This document shows, in pieces, positions 21,012 through 31,766 of a stretch of DNA of 64,000 nt. The position numbers were made by a program, and so were the translations under genes. Every line of letters starts with the position of its first letter. Within the stretch, counting starts at the first letter, position 1. Source of the DNA: Yarrowia lipolytica (Eukaryota; Ascomycota; Dipodascomycetes; Dipodascales); contig NC_090773.1 of NCBI RefSeq assembly GCF_001761485.1, positions 1,798,001 to 1,862,000 on the forward strand, read 5' to 3'. The notes beneath the pieces are model-generated. The model made no database searches, was not told the origin of the DNA, and saw only the letters and a program-made list of their open reading frames with translations.

Positions 21012-21814
21012 TTTGATCGCAAACAAACGAGCAGTCGAGCTGTGGTTGTGATGATGTGATGGTTGTGCGGTCTTGTGGTGGTGTCGGCGCGTGGTGACAC
21101 TATCTGAGGGCGTCTAGTTAGATGAAGCTGTGTGCAAGTGCGTTTGTGAAGTGTGTGGGTGGATGACAACACCGAAAATGTAAGGACAGAGAGTCGTGGT
21201 GTTTAACAGGCTCGTCACGGGCGGCGTAGGTTGGTCAGTGGCGTTTAGTGATCGCGAACACAAGTTATTTCAACATACCAAACGAAAGTTTCACTATGCA
21301 TGATTACATAACCAAAAGAAAAGGCCTGTTTGCAAACATTGATGGGAATCGAACCCACGTTGCCATCAGCACCATTCTTCAACAAATCCTCAACTAATGT
21401 AGTTAACTAATACTAGTATATGTTCCCTCCACTTGAGGAACTACTAGAATCATGATACGGGGGAAAAAGCTGATCTATACTCATAAAATACTTACCTTGG
21501 TTCCTTTTATCAAGTCAACCCATCTCTAACACTTTCGTATCACCCAGGATCATCACACTTACACCCGACGATCATGTAATCTACCCCAACACAAGCACTA
21601 TGACTCAGAATAGTACCAAAATCGAAAAATCTACTTTCATCATCTGTTATAACAAGAAGAAACCGCCACACATTCAAATTCCCTTATAAATCTATCCACA
21701 AACACGTTCTCCATTTTGCATCCTGCACAACCTCCCTACAGTATGTACAGTACCGAAACCCTAATCATACCAACTACATCTCGACACGAATCACACTCCC
21801 CTACTCCTTAACAA
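21012..21814. other. Divergent promoter region of YTH1 and TRS120
   Basis: About 800 bases shared by two divergent genes. It holds a tRNA-like B box on the minus strand (listed separately). The stretch just before TRS120 is C- and A-rich and typical of leaders in this yeast. Confidence 0.5.
21335..21420 (-). other. tRNA-like element with B box, unresolved
   Basis: On the minus strand the sequence GTGGGTTCGATTCCCAT (complement of 21342-21358) forms a proper T arm with a perfect Pol III B box. A T-rich stretch (TTTTCTTTT) follows about 25 bases downstream on that strand. I could not fold a convincing acceptor, D arm and anticodon arm around it; only a partial acceptor (ACATT with AATGT) is visible. 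It could be a decayed tRNA, a tRNA with an unusual intron, or a chance B box. Confidence 0.3.
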
Positions 21815-24800
21815 ATGAGCATGACGTACGCCTACTCGTCGCCAACGCATATCCGGACGTCAGTAGTACCGTTAAACTGCACGCTGGACGAGTTCCACAG
21901 TCACGTGACCCAGCTCAAGTCTGTGGGCCACGTGAAGCCGCGGCGGCCCGAAACGCCAACCTTTTACAGCGCCGACTCGCTGCTGCGGTTTGAGTATCAC
22001 GTGACGCGCCAGGAGGATCTGCTCAAGCGCCATTTCGACGATCTGGAGATATGGAAGCGAACGCTGGTGGTGGTTGCAGTTACCAACAGTCTCAGTGGAG
22101 TTTCTGCTGACAGTCTTCAGGCGCTGCGAAAAGCCCACCCTAATGCGCTGGTGTACAGAATCATCAGTCTGAACACAGATGGAGGATTGGAGGATTCCAC
22201 AGAGGATAAGATTGTGACCACTGCGACAGATACATTGAGTGACATTCTGGAGGAAATTGGAGGCAATGTTTTACAGCAGCTTGCCACGTTGGAGATGTCG
22301 TACTTGCCTGTTGGATTGAAGAGTCCCAATTTCAAGCTGGGAACTCTGAGTGAGGCCGTCAAGGTAAAGGGACATTCCAGTGACCGAAGAAGTGTCTCAT
22401 TGACTCAAGATTTCACTCTGAAGGATGAACGACCTGGTCAAGTGTCCCATACAAAGACCAAGTCTGTAAACCCGGAGGTTGTTAACAAGGGACGGCATGC
22501 GAAGCTGCGAGGACATCTGTTTTTGTTGGCGGGGCAGCCCGCACGTGCTCTGAAGGAGTTCACGGATTCCATCCACATCTTGAAATCTGCTGGCGACTAT
22601 CTATGGCTTGGCTCTGCCACTGAAGGCGCCGCCATTTCAATGACCCAGCTTGACTCCGCAGGAGAATCTTTCTCTATTCCATCTGACATTGTTGAAATGG
22701 TAAAAAGCAGTTTCAAACGGGGGACCCCGCCTCTCGTTGAGATAATGCCTTCGATTACTGAGCAGGTTTTGCATTTCTACTCGCTTTCTCAGTCGTCGCA
22801 GGATGATGCCGTCCCCCAAGTTGTCTACTGTGAGACCATTATACGATTCATTCGGTATCTTGTGGACCAGACCAAAACCCATGATGGCCTAATTCCCCCC
22901 ATTGCAGTTGGAACATGGGGAAACCGACTTTATTCCACAAATCTCTCGAATTTGGGCGTTTCAGATCAATTCAAACTGCTGGGTTCATTGGCAGATTCCT
23001 ATGAGCAGGTTGGAATGGGTCGTAAGCGATCATTCATTGTCTACCAGATGGTTGAGCAGGTGCTCCCCAAACTGCGAAACGACTCCACCGAATCAATTAC
23101 CTCGGCGATTTCGTTTTTGGACTCTCTAGTGTGCAATTACGGTAACAAGAAGCTGTCTCCATCGGGGCAAGGATGGAACGAGCTTAGAACTCGTGTCTTG
23201 CAGCTCTGTGCACAGACATGCGCCACCCTTCCTGACTGGGAGGGTGTTGCTCGATACAACAGTCTGTTGCTCAGTACTACTGCGGACACTCTCCATCGGC
23301 ACGATCAGATGCAGGCGTATTTGGCTGTTAAGAAGGCGCATGATATTTCCAAGATACATGTCGACTACTGGGACTTGAACTTGGTGCGGTCCGCATCTAT
23401 TGGTCACATGCTCTATCCTCCTGTCAAATTTGGTCGTGATGAGCGGCTTACCAGTGGTTCTACAGAAGAGAAGGGCATCCTATACACTCCCTTTTCTTAC
23501 TCCACCACCTCGGCTACAGTTTCCCCCCTCGTTAACAACGAGGAGTGTGAGTTCGTGATTCGTCTGCAGAATCCCTACTTGTTCCAGGTACACATCTCAG
23601 AGCTGTTCTTGCTTAGTGATATGGTCACCCTCTCGCGCCCTCTGACCAACATCGTCTTAGCTCCCAATTCTGTGTCAGAGCTCATTCTTGTGTCCCCTGT
23701 CGTTGCAAAGGAGAAGACCGACGAGATCATCACTTGCAAGCTCACGTCTGTTCGAGCTTCTGTGCTTGGCTGCTCAGCCAACCAGGAGTACGAGATCAGC
23801 GAAAGTGGTAGTTCGTTCACTTTGATTCCTCCTCAACCTGTTTTGAGTGTTACAGATCTGAGTCTCACAGATGGGTGGCTGCTATTGCTGGAAGGTCAGA
23901 CTCTGGAGTGTAACATCACACTCCACAACATTTCCTCTCTCGTCGAGTGCACGTCTCTGAACGTCAACTTCAGCGATTCTACGTTCGAGCCTCTCCGACA
24001 GGCCATCTCAGAGGCGCGCGACTTGCCAGAGTCGGAAATCTACGAACTGGAGTACTTTTTGGAAAAACGCCGACCCCTCAAGTGGCTCCAGGAGGATGAC
24101 AAGGTGGTGATTCCCCCTAGCAAAAGCTTTACTCTGGCTCTCCAGATCCACGGAAAGCGAGGCATGACTGATGCAATTGTCAGGGCCCAGTACGGATGTG
24201 GATCTCCTTACAGAGAGCTGTCGATCCCCATTAAGGTAACTGTCAACGCCTCTGTTGAGTTGGTTTCTTATGACGTGATTCCACTCACGGAGAAGAGCAA
24301 GCTTGAGTTTTTGCCCGATATGGACATTTCTGAGTCACTGACCGACTATTGTCTGATCGTGATTGATCTGCGAAACTCATGGATCCACCCTCTCAAGATT
24401 GAGCTGAAGACAAAGGAGAACAATCCTACTCTTGTTATTGGACCTGGACGAGTCAGACGGTTCATCTTGCCGCTGAAGCGAATCTCATTGTCTCGCGATG
24501 AAACCTTGAAGCCCATCCCGAACTTGACTAATCGTCAGGTGTTGCATAACTCCAAGATGGATGCTCAACAGACCGAGCAGATGATCTCTGCCTTCTGGTA
24601 CAGAGAGACACTATTTTCTGAGCTAAGCGGAGTGTGGACTGAAATTGACGGTGACCGTCACGGCCAGGTGGAACTGAGAGGTATCAGACTTACGCGTAAC
24701 ATGCTCAATGTGCTCAAGATGCAGCATGTGAGTGTTTCTATGAGTGTGACGGTTGATGGTGTGGCGATCGCCACCGACTCTCTATGGGATGAGGTGTCGT

Positions 24801-25114
24801 GTGATCAGAATGTCGACTTTCAGATTGTTATTACCAATCACTCTGATCACGCGATTTTCCCACTACTCAGAATCCTGCCGCAGATCAGAAATGTTGCGGC
24901 CGACTCAGCACCAGATCCGATTGAAGGCCGTGTTCTGTACAACGGTGTGTTGCAGAAGCCGCTGACTCAAATTGGTGTTGGCGAGTCCCGCGAGGTGTCG
25001 CTGGGCGCGATTTTCGTGTGCCCTGGCGAGTACGAGTGGACCGCCATGGTTCAGGATATGACTGACAAGCGGTACTATGTGCAGCGAGACCCCTTGTATG
25101 TAAGGGCTGTATAA
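21815..25114 (+). CDS. TRS120: TRAPP II complex subunit Trs120 (TRAPPC9 family)
   Basis: Large subunit specific to TRAPP II, the Golgi complex that activates Rab GTPases of the Ypt31/Rab11 type. The single open frame has 1099 residues, somewhat shorter than S. cerevisiae Trs120 (1289). The N-terminal region has the conserved Trs120 opening, with strands such as RTLVVVAVTNSLSG. A TPR-like segment follows at about 225-290 (GRHAKLRGHLFLLAGQPARA, LKEFTDSIHILKSAGDYLWL). The C-terminal half is made of beta-sandwich modules, with the family hallmark DYCLIVIDLRNSWIHPLKIE near 845. Two in-frame ATGs lie at the start (MSM); the first is used. The gene is convergent with the MFS gene, with only 141 bases between stop codons. 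Confidence 0.9.
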   Translation: MSMTYAYSSPTHIRTSVVPLNCTLDEFHSHVTQLKSVGHVKPRRPETPTFYSADSLLRFEYHVTRQEDLLKRHFDDLEIWKRTLVVVAVTNSLSGVSADSLQALRKAHPNALVYRIISLNTDGGLEDSTEDKIVTTATDTLSDILEEIGGNVLQQLATLEMSYLPVGLKSPNFKLGTLSEAVKVKGHSSDRRSVSLTQDFTLKDERPGQVSHTKTKSVNPEVVNKGRHAKLRGHLFLLAGQPARALKEFTDSIHILKSAGDYLWLGSATEGAAISMTQLDSAGESFSIPSDIVEMVKSSFKRGTPPLVEIMPSITEQVLHFYSLSQSSQDDAVPQVVYCETIIRFIRYLVDQTKTHDGLIPPIAVGTWGNRLYSTNLSNLGVSDQFKLLGSLADSYEQVGMGRKRSFIVYQMVEQVLPKLRNDSTESITSAISFLDSLVCNYGNKKLSPSGQGWNELRTRVLQLCAQTCATLPDWEGVARYNSLLLSTTADTLHRHDQMQAYLAVKKAHDISKIHVDYWDLNLVRSASIGHMLYPPVKFGRDERLTSGSTEEKGILYTPFSYSTTSATVSPLVNNEECEFVIRLQNPYLFQVHISELFLLSDMVTLSRPLTNIVLAPNSVSELILVSPVVAKEKTDEIITCKLTSVRASVLGCSANQEYEISESGSSFTLIPPQPVLSVTDLSLTDGWLLLLEGQTLECNITLHNISSLVECTSLNVNFSDSTFEPLRQAISEARDLPESEIYELEYFLEKRRPLKWLQEDDKVVIPPSKSFTLALQIHGKRGMTDAIVRAQYGCGSPYRELSIPIKVTVNASVELVSYDVIPLTEKSKLEFLPDMDISESLTDYCLIVIDLRNSWIHPLKIELKTKENNPTLVIGPGRVRRFILPLKRISLSRDETLKPIPNLTNRQVLHNSKMDAQQTEQMISAFWYRETLFSELSGVWTEIDGDRHGQVELRGIRLTRNMLNVLKMQHVSVSMSVTVDGVAIATDSLWDEVSCDQNVDFQIVITNHSDHAIFPLLRILPQIRNVAADSAPDPIEGRVLYNGVLQKPLTQIGVGESREVSLGAIFVCPGEYEWTAMVQDMTDKRYYVQRDPLYVRAV

Positions 25115-25255
25115 GGTGAGAGAGTCGAAACCAGCTAACAAGACTAGAGCAAATAGATGTATAGAATAACGGATTAATGAATTACCAAGGCAGTGTCTTA
25201 ACTGAAGTGCGCTCAATAATAAATTACTCTATGATAAATACTTTCTGCGTCCTCT

Positions 25256-27079
25256 CTAGACACCCTCTTCAAGCACGTAGTTTCTCAAGGCTGCAGCTAG
25301 ACCCAGGCAGATCCACTCCTCCGCTGCGACAATCAACAAAACTGTAGCTGGGTAGACAGCGACTGTCATTGAGTAGATTTTGAGAAACAGGGAAGTCGCA
25401 GGAATCTGCAACAGCTTGCTGATGAGTTCTACGGCCCCCAGAAGCTTGCCAGTGTTTTCCCGAGATGCTAGGGATATGACAAAGGTGGCACGGGCCGGAA
25501 TAGCGACCGATCGAACGGAAGAAAGCACCTGAAGAATAATAAAGACTGTGCCAGAATGTGTAAGGGCGATAGATGTTGTGTAAATGGCTCCACACAGCAT
25601 GGAGAAGCGGATCAGGGGAATGTCAGGAAGAGGGTGTTTGTATACCTTCTTGTCGTTCTTGGTCATGCGATTATTGAGCCACTTGATGACAATAGGCGTC
25701 ACAATAGTCACCATGACAAACTTGAGAGCTGAACTGAAAGCCACCACGTTACCAAGCTCGGCAGGTGTCCATCCGTAAACATATTGGACGTACAAGGCAA
25801 CGATGTAAATGGTGCTGTAAGAAGCGGCAGTCTCAAGAGAATTGATGATGCTGAATAACACAAGGTTGCGATGGTCACGCGAGGGAACAAGACTGAAGAT
25901 GGTGAAGATAGGAGACAGGATGTTAATCTTGGACAAAAACAGATTATACCATCGTGGAGGAGGTGTGGTATCGGGAACAGAGTGAATTGACGGGGTATAT
26001 TTGGGCTTGGAGAAGCCCCGAGACTCTGGGAGGGTGGTAGGTGACTCAATTGAATCATAAGTCAAGTCTCGTGAAGAACTGGGCGTCTGAGGATCCAATG
26101 GAGATGATTCATCGTAAACTTGAATGGTAGTACCACGTGAAGGATAGTCACGTGATGGACTTGGGGAGTCGAGAGAGTTTGAAGACTGTTTACGACAGAG
26201 ATGTCCGTAGTTACGCGATTGCTTTCTACTCGGAGATGGAGTGTAATTAGGGGTTTCAACCACATTGACAGTGGTGTCGATCTTGAGACCTCGGTGTTCG
26301 ATTCTATTTTCGACTTCGGTAAATCCACCCAGAGGTGCGACTCCTTCGATGGCTTCAAAACTGGTGATAGTATCGTCGGCCGTTTGACTGTTGGGTTCGG
26401 TGCAGGTGACTTGGTTAGACAGCTTGATGGTTCGATCGTCCTTAACAATGGTGATTAGCAAGAAGAGGAAAATAAAAATGAGGCTCAAAGTGACGCTTGA
26501 CACCTTGATGAGATTCCATTTGCCCGCCAAGTACGCTCCCAGCGTGCTTCCCACTGAACCTCCAATGAGCAAGAAACAGCCGGTAAACCAGGCAACGTAC
26601 ATTGAATATGTTTCGGGTTCCCAGACGTCTGAGAAGTAGAGAATGATGAGCGAGCCCAGTACTTCGGAATGATCAAGAACCGACGCTAGAATGAACCATT
26701 TGGGTGAGAAGATATACCAATAAGTTCTGAAGATTTGCGTCAAGGCCAGCGAAGAAAGAAACAGTGAGCCTATGATCACCATGACTCGCTTTCTGCCTAG
26801 CTTGTCACTTAAAAAACACCATTGAGCCACCAAACTCAGTTGGACTATGCCCTGGATCAAGTTGGCAATGGATTCGAAGCTCGACACCTTTTCTTGGATA
26901 GCCGAGGTGTGACACAGAGGGTTCTTTTCGTCCAGCGAAAGAGGAGAGATGGTCACCTGGTCATGGTATTCCATCCGACAGAAGACTGTGATGTAGAAGT
27001 TTGGTCCGATGACGCCGTAAATGCCCATTCCCAGACATAGGATGCCCAGGGCCAGGAAAATCGGAATAGGGGACGACAT
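25256..27079 (-). CDS. Major facilitator superfamily transporter, substrate unknown
   Basis: Integral membrane transporter of 607 residues with about twelve predicted helices. The MFS signature between helices 2 and 3 is clear (SDKLGRKRVMVIIG). An unusually long hydrophilic loop (about 215-375) separates the two halves; it is rich in serine and proline (SPSRKQSRNYGHL, SPSRDYPSRGTT) and is probably phosphorylated. The second half starts near LFSIINSLETAASYSTIYIV. The layout resembles fungal relatives of the SLC46/tetracycline-resistance group, but I cannot name a substrate. It has no introns. The start at 27079 places helix 1 (IPIFLALGILCLGMGIYGVI) right at the N-terminus. Confidence 0.85.
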   Translation of the reverse strand: MSSPIPIFLALGILCLGMGIYGVIGPNFYITVFCRMEYHDQVTISPLSLDEKNPLCHTSAIQEKVSSFESIANLIQGIVQLSLVAQWCFLSDKLGRKRVMVIIGSLFLSSLALTQIFRTYWYIFSPKWFILASVLDHSEVLGSLIILYFSDVWEPETYSMYVAWFTGCFLLIGGSVGSTLGAYLAGKWNLIKVSSVTLSLIFIFLFLLITIVKDDRTIKLSNQVTCTEPNSQTADDTITSFEAIEGVAPLGGFTEVENRIEHRGLKIDTTVNVVETPNYTPSPSRKQSRNYGHLCRKQSSNSLDSPSPSRDYPSRGTTIQVYDESSPLDPQTPSSSRDLTYDSIESPTTLPESRGFSKPKYTPSIHSVPDTTPPPRWYNLFLSKINILSPIFTIFSLVPSRDHRNLVLFSIINSLETAASYSTIYIVALYVQYVYGWTPAELGNVVAFSSALKFVMVTIVTPIVIKWLNNRMTKNDKKVYKHPLPDIPLIRFSMLCGAIYTTSIALTHSGTVFIILQVLSSVRSVAIPARATFVISLASRENTGKLLGAVELISKLLQIPATSLFLKIYSMTVAVYPATVLLIVAAEEWICLGLAAALRNYVLEEGV

Positions 27080-29420
27080 AGGTGGGCTGGGGAGAATTGG
27101 AGTTGACCGCGGGGTTGGTGGAACTGAGAGAACGAGACTGGTCAGGTCGATTCGAGGTCTTTAGACCAGGGCTCGGATTCTGGCATGGTTATGTATTTAG
27201 CACCATCTTGTATAGCAATTATGATAGAGTTCCATATATGCACCACCACGATAAGATACGGGTTCCCTATAACCACTTGATGCTGTCTTTTGTGACAAAT
27301 TCTAGTTGACCATCTAATGTAACTAACCCATAGAAATCGATTGGTGCCGTAATTTTCCTAATGGAACAGCTGGAAGGCCTGATATTCCAGTACGTGATAA
27401 AAGCCACTTGCATCAAGGTTCGAACCATGTATGGTGGCAAATATACGACAGAGCCGTGCGCTGTTGGTGTCTGTTATAGAACGTTCGTTTTTGGTCCGAT
27501 TTTCAATTTTGAAAGAAATACAACATTACCTGAGTCTGCATCTGGCACATTTTATACATTTTACCACTCAATACTTTCCCCATTACCGTACTTCATCAGG
27601 TTTCCTCCCCGGCGGAGTCCGAAACCTACTTACTTTGAAGTCGATCCCACTGGTGCATTTCGACATTTTGTACATGCAACGCTAAACGGGGTGGATGTAC
27701 TGTACATATTTATTGTACTAATATTTCTGGTCGCGCGACCCTATCGGCGGAGCACGTGACTGTTTGATTTGGTCACGTGAAGAAGAGGTCGATTCACCAA
27801 ATTTGAGCGGCATCATGAATGGATTCTTCTCTAGTCCTTCTGCGACTTGTGTTTTTTTTTATTTTCCTTTTCCTTTATTTTTTTCTGTTTTTTCTATTTT
27901 TTCTGTTTTTTTTGTTTGTCTGTTTTTTTTTTGTCTGTTTTTTCTTTTTTCCACTTTTTTGCGGAGACTGAAACTTCTGCGGCTTGGAAATCAGGGTTGG
28001 TGAACTGTGGGGAGAAAGCAAGAGAGGTTTGTTAAGACATGAGAAAAACACGCGATTCACGGTGTTTCAGGTGGTGTACAATACAAGCGACAAAATGACG
28101 CTTACGCAAACTGATCACGTGACATTGTCTAGACCGGGGGCGCCAATTGAGCGTTTCTACTCCTTGCCGCACTCTGAAACTTGCTGTCTCAGCGGGGTGC
28201 AACTCTGAAGCCTGATAACGGAAGGTGCAGAGAATTTTCGTTCCGTGGATTTTAGGCACCGATAGTGAGCTGGAAAAGGACGAGAAAGAAGGACGAGATG
28301 GCTTCGTGTGAAGGTACAATGGTTGTCGCGTTGTTAATCTCATGTTCTATCTTCATTGTTCCATACTTCGTTCAATTGGTGTTAGCTCAAGTTGAGTTGA
28401 TGTTAGCGCTCAGGTAGTTTCAGTACAGTACAGTACCGTAGCTGTGAAGTCAAGGAGACCGCTTGACAATCTGAATCAGGTATGAATGAAAGAATGAAAG
28501 AATGAGCCTTTAGGTGAATTGAACTTCAGCGACTCCGGTTGCAATACAGTAACTAAAGTACCTACAGCTAGACCCCGTTTTTGCTACCTTGTGGGTGATT
28601 TCCCCTACATTGAATAGAGCGAGATGAATTTATACATCGGAATATATGCTATTCCAGGTACGCCTACTATGTTCATCTACTGACGTAGGATATAGACGTA
28701 TAGAGCTTCCAAGGATTGTGTTTCGGGTAGCCTATCAGGCAACGATCGTCTTCATCTACTGCAGAAACAGACTTGAGGGTTGGTCGATGAGATACCCCAG
28801 TGCAGTCGGTGAAATTACCAAGTGAATACCGTGAGATATATTCATATATAGCTGTTATTTATCAGTGTGACGATTTATGCGACTAACCGACTCGCACAAT
28901 ACGACTCACAACTCTAGAGACACCAAGTGCAGACCTGACGAAGCATTTGGCATAGGAAACACCTGTGGACTCCTTTCTCGGCTCAACCCTTACCTTTGGT
29001 CCGGCTAATGTCTTTCTATTTCTTTCTGCTCAGTTATTTTGCTTCTGTTTTCGACTGTTCTTATCACACAATCATGGTTCAGCTTTTTAACAGTATTTGT
29101 TTAGCTTCGTAACTACTCCATTAAAAAAAACGTCAGATTCAAGCTTCTCCCAACAATACACCACCAGCCTAATGAAGAAGTCTAACTAGCCTGATGTAAA
29201 TGAAACAAGATAGTTCCTCTAGCGGGGGGACTCAACAAGAACACCCATGAAGACCATGAAGAACCTGAAACGAGACTATGCCTTGACTCTCACCGCTTTC
29301 TTCACGTCGTCACGTCTACTGCACGTGACTTCCCAACACGTGACTTGAACCTACCTGTCAACTTAAACCTTCCGCCAATATGGGCACCGACACCAACACG
29401 ACCACGACCGAGGGTACAAA
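27080..29420. other. Divergent intergenic region, no supported gene
   Basis: About 2.3 kb. A 132-codon open frame at 27361-27759 starts with ATG but shows no domain and has low-complexity composition; I do not call it. There is a long T-rich tract at about 27850-27958. CACGTG boxes occur near 27752, 27773, 28116, 29322 and 29336, the last two within 100 bases of the next gene's start. Confidence 0.5.
27850..27958. repeat. T-rich tract
   Basis: About 110 bases that are nearly pure T with scattered C and G, built from TTTTCTGTTTTTTC-like units. Simple sequence, probably nucleosome-disfavouring. Confidence 0.75.
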
Positions 29421-31766
29421 ATGACGACGAATTCGCCCGTCGAATTCACCATGTCAGACGATGAGCTACTGCTTTACTCTTATGGACTGTTCAACACGGG
29501 CCAGAGCATCCACAGAATCGACTGCATTCCCTGGATCGCCAACAAGTTCCCTCACCACAGCTTGAAGGATTGGATCACGAGGTTTTCGGAGCTACAGAGA
29601 GGATTAACCAAACGGGATTTATCAGAAAGGGTAGAGCTCGTGAGCCAGCGATTCGACATCTCCGATTATGTCAGCCGACTGCATAAACGTGGTATTGAGC
29701 CACACGTGGATGAGACTCTGAGTGATGGTGTTACCGAGAGCCAGGAATCGCATGCCAACACAGCCGTATCGATGCGGCACGCGAAAGTCTCCGCGACGCC
29801 AGATGGCGAGGAAAATCACGTGATTTCGAGCGACGACGACGATGATATTCTTGCAGCACGCCCAATACGAGTCAAACGCAAATCTGGGGATACTTCAGCG
29901 TCTCAGGATACCCCCGAGCTTTCCGAGGCGCAAATTAAAGCGCGGGTTGAGAAGCAGCTGTCAGAATTTGGCATTGGGCCCGACCATGCGCGGGCCAGAC
30001 AGTCGAGAGACTACGTTGAACAGGAGCTGGGTCATGTGTCTCTTGTTCATCATCAACTGAGTAAGCTCAAGTCTGAACTAACCAAGAAGCTCAACGATCT
30101 CGACAGAGGGCTTGGATATGGTGGTTTCAACGGCATGAAGCCTGCTGTAGGTTTCTGGGGTAACGATGGTACTGCAAACGGAGGAGCTGAAGACCCTGTT
30201 GTTTCTGAAACAGATGAGATCATGGCAAAGTTCTGGGACGCGTATGTGAGCAGAAAGGACAGAGAGCAGGGCCACAGAAATGGGTCACGTGATGTTGGCA
30301 CATTTCGTGGGCAGAAGCGGAGCTCGGCCTTGGTGCGTAACGACGAAGGGGAAGATGACAGACTTGTCAAGAAGAAGAAAAATGGCGACGCAGGCGACCA
30401 AACTGGAGAGAAGCCGCGTGGAAACGATTCGATCGGGAGCGCCATAAATGATGTAATCGACCTTGATGAGGCGGATGTGGAGGGAAATGGTAAACATGAT
30501 AAGGGATCGCTGGGTAACCTATCACTTGAAGAGTCACGTGAACTGGAGAATCTTCTTCTTGCCGAATCCGATTCAGAGCTTTCAGATTTTCCCTCTGATG
30601 TTGACGATTATGAAGAGGAGCTGGAGGTTCATGTTGCTTCTGGTGTATCAGGTCAGGAGAATGAAGGACAGGACTCGGCAGATGTCTCGGCCTCTGCAAA
30701 CTTGTCTCTTGACGACTCTTTTGAAGAGGAAACTCAGCTGAAACCGCTACCCAAAAACTTCAAGATTATTCCTCCTTACCAAGCAATAGAGGAGGAGGAA
30801 GATGATGAGGCAGAGGATGACGATGATGATGACGATAAAGACGAGAATTCACACACGGAGAGAAGTGAAGACGATGACGATTTCGAGTCGCCAGTGGTCA
30901 GAACCATGTCTCGTAGACGGTCTGCGGGAAGACCCAACTATAAAGAGATTCCGCCAGATTTTGATGAGTTCAACGAGGAGTCGGCTGATGAGGAGATAGG
31001 TGATGGGGGGTCGGCAGAACAGGAAGTGACTACCAGAACTCGTCGTACCCGTGCAAGAGTCGTGTTAGATGTGGAATCCTCAGGAGATGACGAAGCCGAG
31101 GCAGAGTCTGCGGAAGAGACTGTGGGCAGGAGGACTGGTCACCAGTCCCGTCAGATTGCTGTGGATGAATCAGCATCTGAGGACGAGTTGGGATTTGAAG
31201 ACGAAAGTGTCACTCTCAAACAGAAAAGTGGGCGAGCTCGAGGTAAAAAACCAACCAGAGGACGCTCGGGACGAACACGTGCTATCAAGTACATTCAGGA
31301 AGACAACGTTGAAGAGGAAGAGGATGAAGAAATTGATGAGTATGAGGATGAGGATGATTCTGCCGAGGAAATAGTCGAGGAGACCGACCCAGAGGACATC
31401 TCAGCAGAAGAAAAGGAATACTCTGGCTTGAAAAAAGCAGAGCGAAAAAAGCCTCATTCTTTCACAGATCTTTTTCACAACCGTGGGAAGAACCGGGTGT
31501 CCTTATTTTCCGACTCGGGCACAGACAGTTCATCTGGATCGGACTCGGATGAGTTCGTGGAGATTGTGGCTGTGCCCAAGAATCAACCCAAGGTGGTGCC
31601 TCGTAAACGTATTGGTCCTGTGACCTCCCTTGCATCCCGTGGACGGTCACGTCGGCGACCAAAGTTTGAATCATCTTCTGAAGAAATCAGTGACTCAAGC
31701 GACTCCCCACAGCTGGACGATGACAGCGACGACGATGTTAGCCAAAGCGACGGAATAGGTATGTAA
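29421..31766 (+). CDS. Acidic, disordered nuclear-type protein with Myb-like N-terminus
   Basis: The 781 residues have no orthologue I recognise. Residues 11-60 form three short helices with spacing like a Rap1-type or SANT Myb fold (SDDELLLYSYGLF, CIPWIANKFP, HHSLKDWITRFSEL). The PHHS..W..RF signature resembles the third helix of fungal Rap1 Myb domains. Residues 165-240 may form a helical segment (SEAQIKARVEKQLSEFGIGP). From about 300 on the protein is strongly acidic and repetitive (D/E runs, SESEE patches) with basic patches (RARGKKPTRGRSGRTR), as in histone chaperones and chromatin factors. A nuclear, chromatin role is inferred only. An in-frame ATG at 29451 is an alternative start. Two CACGTG boxes lie just upstream. 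Confidence 0.75.
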   Translation: MTTNSPVEFTMSDDELLLYSYGLFNTGQSIHRIDCIPWIANKFPHHSLKDWITRFSELQRGLTKRDLSERVELVSQRFDISDYVSRLHKRGIEPHVDETLSDGVTESQESHANTAVSMRHAKVSATPDGEENHVISSDDDDDILAARPIRVKRKSGDTSASQDTPELSEAQIKARVEKQLSEFGIGPDHARARQSRDYVEQELGHVSLVHHQLSKLKSELTKKLNDLDRGLGYGGFNGMKPAVGFWGNDGTANGGAEDPVVSETDEIMAKFWDAYVSRKDREQGHRNGSRDVGTFRGQKRSSALVRNDEGEDDRLVKKKKNGDAGDQTGEKPRGNDSIGSAINDVIDLDEADVEGNGKHDKGSLGNLSLEESRELENLLLAESDSELSDFPSDVDDYEEELEVHVASGVSGQENEGQDSADVSASANLSLDDSFEEETQLKPLPKNFKIIPPYQAIEEEEDDEAEDDDDDDDKDENSHTERSEDDDDFESPVVRTMSRRRSAGRPNYKEIPPDFDEFNEESADEEIGDGGSAEQEVTTRTRRTRARVVLDVESSGDDEAEAESAEETVGRRTGHQSRQIAVDESASEDELGFEDESVTLKQKSGRARGKKPTRGRSGRTRAIKYIQEDNVEEEEDEEIDEYEDEDDSAEEIVEETDPEDISAEEKEYSGLKKAERKKPHSFTDLFHNRGKNRVSLFSDSGTDSSSGSDSDEFVEIVAVPKNQPKVVPRKRIGPVTSLASRGRSRRRPKFESSSEEISDSSDSPQLDDDSDDDVSQSDGIGM

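Noticed and set aside
27409-27430. GGTTCGAACC as a tRNA B box
   Set aside because: No T stem, acceptor or anticodon arm can be built around it.
27361-27759. 132-codon ATG-started frame upstream of the MFS gene
   Set aside because: No domain, uneven composition and no supporting context.
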